From positions 40,122,581 to 40,186,580 of the forward strand of contig OX442314.1 of NCBI GenBank assembly GCA_949358305.1: a stretch of DNA of 64,000 nucleotides, read 5' to 3'. This DNA comes from Strigamia acuminata (taxonomy: Eukaryota; Arthropoda; Chilopoda; Geophilomorpha; Linotaeniidae). Shown one piece after another: positions 60,431-64,000 of this stretch. The notes under the pieces are model-generated. The model ran no database searches. It saw nothing but the letters and a program-made list of their open reading frames with translations, and was not told the origin of the DNA. The translations under genes and the position numbers were made by a program. Position 1 is the stretch's first letter; the number at the start of each line of letters is the position of its first letter.

Positions 60431-60454
60431 TTTGAGGAATTTCTTTTTATAACC

Positions 60455-60765
60455 GCAATAGAAGATGTGGCAAAAGAAACAGTTGAAAAATTAGAATCAC
60501 CCCCTCCCCCCCCGACTCGTGAGCAACGATTACAAATACGAAACACCTTCAGGTGTTCAATATGCTTGGGTAAGTAAGTTTTTTAAATTATTCTTATGAA
60601 TTATGCATAATTCTTTTTTTTTTGGTAGGCAAAATGCAACGTCCAGTTTACTATACCTGCTGTTCCTCACTTGTGACTTGTGAGGAATGCCTCAACAACT
60701 GCATAAATACCCGGGATGAGGACGGTGACTTCAGAATATTTCAGTGCCATAAAAACAAAGAATAA
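60455..60765 (+). CDS. RING-type finger protein, two exons
   Basis: Exon 1 has EDVAKETVEKLESPPPPPTR, EQRLQIRNTF and RCSICLG, then GTAAGT at 60570. The 59-bp intron ends in TTTGGTAG (60628). Exon 2 continues in phase: KMQRPVYYTCCSSLVTCEEC, LNNCINTRDEDGDFRIFQC, HKNKE, stop. CSIC...TCC...CEEC is a RING-like zinc pattern; the last pair is FQC with no clear partner. The start is uncertain: the frame is open from 60395, but its beginning overlaps the tandem repeat. It follows the integrase-like gene and may be its 3' part. Confidence 0.5.
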
Positions 60766-60988
60766 AGTTTAACAGAAAATCCAAAGATTCATTACTTGAA
60801 GACGCCCTTTTACAAAATGTAGTTTTTTTTTGTTTTTTTTTTTACGTGTTTTAAATGTCACATCAAAGTAGGATGTCACATAAAAGTCAACACCCAATGA
60901 AAAGAAATGTCAAAGAAAAACAGAAAGAGATAACAGTCAAAAGCCAAATATCAACAACTGTATTTTTCAAATTCACTCAAAAGAAAAC

Positions 60989-61568
60989 ATGGCAAACAGA
61001 GCACGCAGACATGTTTTTATGAAAGGCAGGCATATTTTCAACAGAACAGAGCACAGAGGACACCACCACCACCTCAGAATCACCTGCATCCAGTGGATGC
61101 ACCGACAGCCAAGTGACGGGGAAATCCAGTTTGTGTATGGCCATGTGCTAGAACGACTTGCCCAACAAACTGCACAGATAACATCATTAGAGAGACTTGG
61201 AACTCTCTCAAAACCATTTAGCCATGGAGCAGGAGCGACTATGGATTACAGAAACAGCATTAGCAAATCAACAACAGCAACAGTTTGTGCAACCGGAAGA
61301 AGTTATTTACATATCAGAAGATGAAGAGGAAGACCATCAGCTGCCAGTACATCAACTACCACCTCCACTTCCACATCAACCTCAAGAGTTAGACCCAAAA
61401 ACACCAGAGGTAGATTCCACTGAAGATTGTGTCATCTGCCAGTATAACATGAAAAAAGATAAAGTTGTAGTGAAACTAAACTGTAGACACTCCTTCCACT
61501 ACCAGTGTTTTTTGCAATGGGGTTGTGAGAACGAGACATGCCCCATCTGTACTAGAGTCAAATGGTAG
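60989..61568 (+). pseudogene. Coiled-coil/RING-H2 gene, type A copy 2 (RING intact)
   Basis: Frame 1 from 60989 reads VFMKGRHIFNRTEHRGHHHH, then QWMHRQPSDGEIQFVYGHVL and the LERLAQQTAQITSLERL helix. The second frame (from about 61197) has MEQERLWITETALANQQQQQ, FVQPEEVIYISEDEEE, a Pro-rich linker and CVICQYNMKKDKVVVKLNCR, HSFHYQC, CPICTRVKW (61428-61565). All eight C3H2C3 ligands are present, the RING-H2 pattern of ubiquitin ligases. The same frame change near 61195 occurs in copy 1 (37755-38262), so it is ancestral, or the two frames are normally joined another way. Confidence 0.6.
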
Positions 61569-62410
61569 ACATGTAAGTGAAATGCATATATTTTTTTTTA
61601 TTTACATGTAATTTTTTGATTTTATTCTTCATATTTTTTATATGTATAAAATTCACTAATCAACAAATCAATAATTGATTTCGACATTTAATATTTATTT
61701 TATAAGCTTGAAAATTTGTTTATGCTTATTTTTAGAATTGATTCTAATTTTTTTCATTACAGAAAAAACATATTTTTTAAACAGAATACATTATTAGGAA
61801 TTTAATGAGTGTGAGAAAAAACGAAAATGGAAGTCTATCAGCACCATTTTGGTCACGTGATCGTCGTATTTTGAGTACACATTTGGCATTAACTGAACAA
61901 GTTTCAGTCGAATTGTCCTGCCTGTGTTTATTTCAAGTTTGTCTCTTCTTAGAAGGATAGATCCAGGGAAGAATGTTTATTTATTTCGCCTTCTAAGTGT
62001 TAGGAGTGAAGTGACCACATAATTGCTGTGAAAATTTATTTAATGAAATGTTGTTTGTGCATTACGTTCAACATGTCATCAGAGGACCAGGATGTCTTTC
62101 ACCCGGATTTTGGGAGGCGGTAGAGAATCATGATCTAAGAAGGTGTGCCATAGCGAATCATCTTATTTGGAAGAATCGAACATCTTCATTTCTGAGGTGA
62201 TTGCACTAATTTCAGATGTAACAGCGAGAAAGTGTGTAAAGGGGCAGCGAGCAAGAAAGTGATATAATTAAAAGAATTTCATTTGTGAGTGACAATTAAG
62301 AGACAATTTAATTTGTGCCTTTTTTTAAAAGAAAATGATACAAGCCTTTTTAATAGACAGAAGATGTGAACCGTTCTACTCTAAAATTAATTTCATATAA
62401 AGTTCATTTT
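61569..62410. other. AT-rich spacer
   Basis: No gene supported. GGTCACGTGATCGTCGTATT with TTGAGTACAC (61851-61882) repeats 59224-59255 almost exactly, which may mark an element end. Confidence 0.4.
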
Positions 62411-62414
62411 TTTT

Positions 62415-63112
62415 AGGTTCCTGATATGATTACAGAAGATCCTGAGTATTATTTTCAGACATTTAGGATGACCTCTGCAACATTTGAGGATTTATTATCA
62501 CTGGTTGGACCAAACTTGAATATTTCAGAAAATTATGTCAGGGAACCCATTTCGGCAGCTGAAAGACTTCAGTTTACGTTATAGTAGAAAAAAAAATTAT
62601 TAATTTTATTAGGTTGTTAATTAATGATTTATTTAGTTTTTTAGTGAGTGGAGATGCCCAAAAGTCAGTAGCTAAAAATTATCGGTTGGGAAGGAGTACT
62701 GTGTGTCAACTCAAACAAGAGCAATTTATGATTCTCTTCAGCAATTGGTCCTACAACAGCCTACTACAGAAAAATGGGAGACAATTGCTAAAGAGTTTGA
62801 GTTGTTGTGGCAATTTCCCAATTGTGTAGGTGCTATAGATGGCAAGCATTTTGCTATTAAAGCACCAAGCAATAGTGGTAGTAACTTCTATAATTATAAG
62901 GTAGTTTAAACTATAAATTCTTGATACATTATAGGATTCAATTAAACTAGGCAATTTCTTTCTAGGGTTTCTTTTCAATCGTATTACTGGCTAAGTGTGA
63001 TGCCTGTTACAATTTCACCACGACCACTATTGGTTCTGCGGAATCTGAAAGTGATGCTGGCATTTTTGTCCGCAGTAACTTAGGAAAAAATGTAAATATA
63101 GTAATATTGTAA
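62415..63112 (+). pseudogene. PIF/Harbinger transposase with intron
   Basis: First part: EDPEYYFQTFRMTSATFEDL, LSLVGPNLNISENY and a stop at 62583. Then SGDAQKSVAKNYRLGRSTV. After a frame change: ELLWQFPNCVGAIDGKHFAI and KAPSNSGSNFYNYK, a 65-bp GT-AG intron (62901-62965), and GFFSIVLLAKCDACYNFTTT, IGSAESESDAGIFVRSNLGK. FRM, VGAIDGKH (first Asp), CDAxYxF (second Asp) and SDxGIF are Harbinger DDE landmarks. The third acidic region is missing and frames are broken. The Myb/SANT-like fragments elsewhere are typical partners of this superfamily. Confidence 0.7.
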
Positions 63113-63119
63113 TTTGGCC

Positions 63120-63795
63120 AAAGAACGAACGGATTCACTTGCCATGCTCCCCATCTCATCGGATTATTAGACTCCGGAGCCGATCGATCGTTCATCTCCT
63201 CAGATTTGTATGAATCATTAGGCAAAAAACAACGAAACCGATTACACGGAATAAACGAGAACGTAATGGTAATAACAGCCGCAGGAGGTGCGACCGGTAG
63301 GAGTCCTAACTACTAAAGTCGTATGGGAAGGTGGAGTAATAACTCACCCCTTTATTGTCCTGCCCACTCATTACACAGTCTTACTACTGGGTATGGATAT
63401 AATGGCGGTAATGGAGATTCAGCCAAACCCCATAACAAAATCATGGAACTACATAGATAAACGTGAAGACCCCCGACTCATAACAGTCCCCACCGAATTT
63501 TTAGAATCGAGTAAGGACGACGATTGGGAAGACGGTAATTTAAAACAGTTTGTGCAGGATTACGACTTCCGAGTCTTTCAACACACAGCTTCAAGAAGAA
63601 AACCTAGTTCATAATTTGGCTACAGATGCAAACTTAGGTGAAGCTCAAACCAAGATACTCGAAGAAATGTTAAAAAAGCACCGAAAGATTTTGACAAAAA
63701 TTCCTGGTAAAACTGATTACGTTAAACACAAAATTGAACTATGCACGGAAAAGCCGTTGCGAGTTCCATTCAAGGGTGCTAAATCCAAATATTGA
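63120..63795 (+). pseudogene. Ty3/gypsy protease and start of reverse transcriptase
   Basis: APHLIGLLDSGADRSFISSD (catalytic DSGA) opens a retropepsin at about 63150. After a frame change, THPFIVLPTHYTVLLLGMDI supplies its closing LLGMD motif. Then an acidic linker, and at 63600-63770 LEEMLKKHRKILTKIPGKTD and VKHKIELCTEKPLRVPF, the usual lead into gypsy reverse transcriptase. Instead of the RT motifs a stop follows (63793-63795) and the sequence passes into a repeat. Confidence 0.65.
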
Positions 63796-64000
63796 GCTGG
63801 TAATAAAACGAAATATTGAACCGGTGGTAAAACCAAATATTGAACCGGTGGTAAAACCAAATATTGCGCTGGTTGACAAACCGATTGTGCCAGTCGTCAC
63901 ACCGATTAGAGTCTCCATATTAAAACGGAATGGCACTTCTTGCCCGGCCGATTGCATCGCTTGCCCCGCAAATTGCGGTTATCGCAGTGCCTTCCATACC
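63783..64000 (+). repeat. 24-bp tandem repeat in a coding frame at the window edge
   Basis: AATATTGAACCGGTGGTAAA plus ACCA, about four units. The frame reads NIEPVVKP repeats, then VTPIRVSILKRNGTSCPADC and IACPANCGYRSAFHT, open to the window end. It may be the beginning of another retroelement protein fused to the gypsy fragment. Function unknown. Confidence 0.5.

Overview
The window is animal nuclear DNA, most likely from an invertebrate. The evidence is short GT-AG introns (45-98 bp), BED/hAT, P-element (THAP9-type), PIF/Harbinger, MULE, piggyBac, DIRS, Ty3/gypsy and Ty1/copia sequences, and MADF, Myb/SANT-like, C2H2 and RING domains. I cannot name the species. Almost the whole window is a mosaic of mobile-element copies of different ages. 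The only clear ordinary host gene is a cullin-5-like gene on the minus strand that runs off the left edge (1-1288).

Layout. 1-1.3 kb: cullin-5-like coding sequence with a TATA box. 1.7-3.0 kb: decayed gypsy gag and integrase. 3.5-5.3 kb: first of three copies of a unit carrying an intronless REXO1-like 3'-5' exonuclease gene. 5.5-13.6 kb: fragments (BESS/Myb-like, a 309-bp MITE, YqaJ nuclease, DIRS, SWIM, MULE, piggyBac, hAT), plus an array of three hairpins with a shared loop at 10.9-11.1 kb. 13.8-20.7 kb: gypsy integrase, BED finger, second BESS and Myb/SANT copies, DIRS RNase H, P-element transposase split by an LTR fragment, a spliced MADF gene and a SWIM finger. 21.0-22.6 kb: a non-coding repeat with a 60-bp tandem core; a second copy lies at 52.1-53.6 kb.

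23.2-29.2 kb is a clean nest. The second REXO1-like unit is split by a solo LTR with a 4-bp target duplication, and that LTR is split by a full-length hAT element with 8-9 bp target duplications and an open 660-codon transposase. 29.2-31.3 kb holds a gypsy LTR end, primer-binding site and gag. 31.3-33.2 kb is the third REXO1-like unit. 33.5-35.2 kb: gypsy zinc knuckle and protease, a copia fragment, a 22-bp perfect hairpin and a spliced Myb/SANT-like gene.

35.5-39.7 kb is a broken-up element of the Polinton-like type B DNA polymerase class (C2H2 fingers, exonuclease domain, C-terminal region), interleaved with a family of coiled-coil/RING-H2 genes. Members of that family recur at 49.0, 50.9 and 61.0 kb. 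42,668-47,644 is an intact Ty1/copia element: 184-bp LTRs with one visible difference, 5-bp target duplication, half-tRNA primer site and a 1433-codon gag-pol. 48-64 kb returns to fragments: P elements, an LTR element with an unusual 3' reading frame, a FLYWCH MULE, a spliced integrase-like gene, RING genes, PIF/Harbinger and gypsy protease.

The genes do not form a pathway. What the window shows is layered insertion history, plus two gene families (REXO1-like exonuclease and coiled-coil/RING-H2) spread in repeated units.
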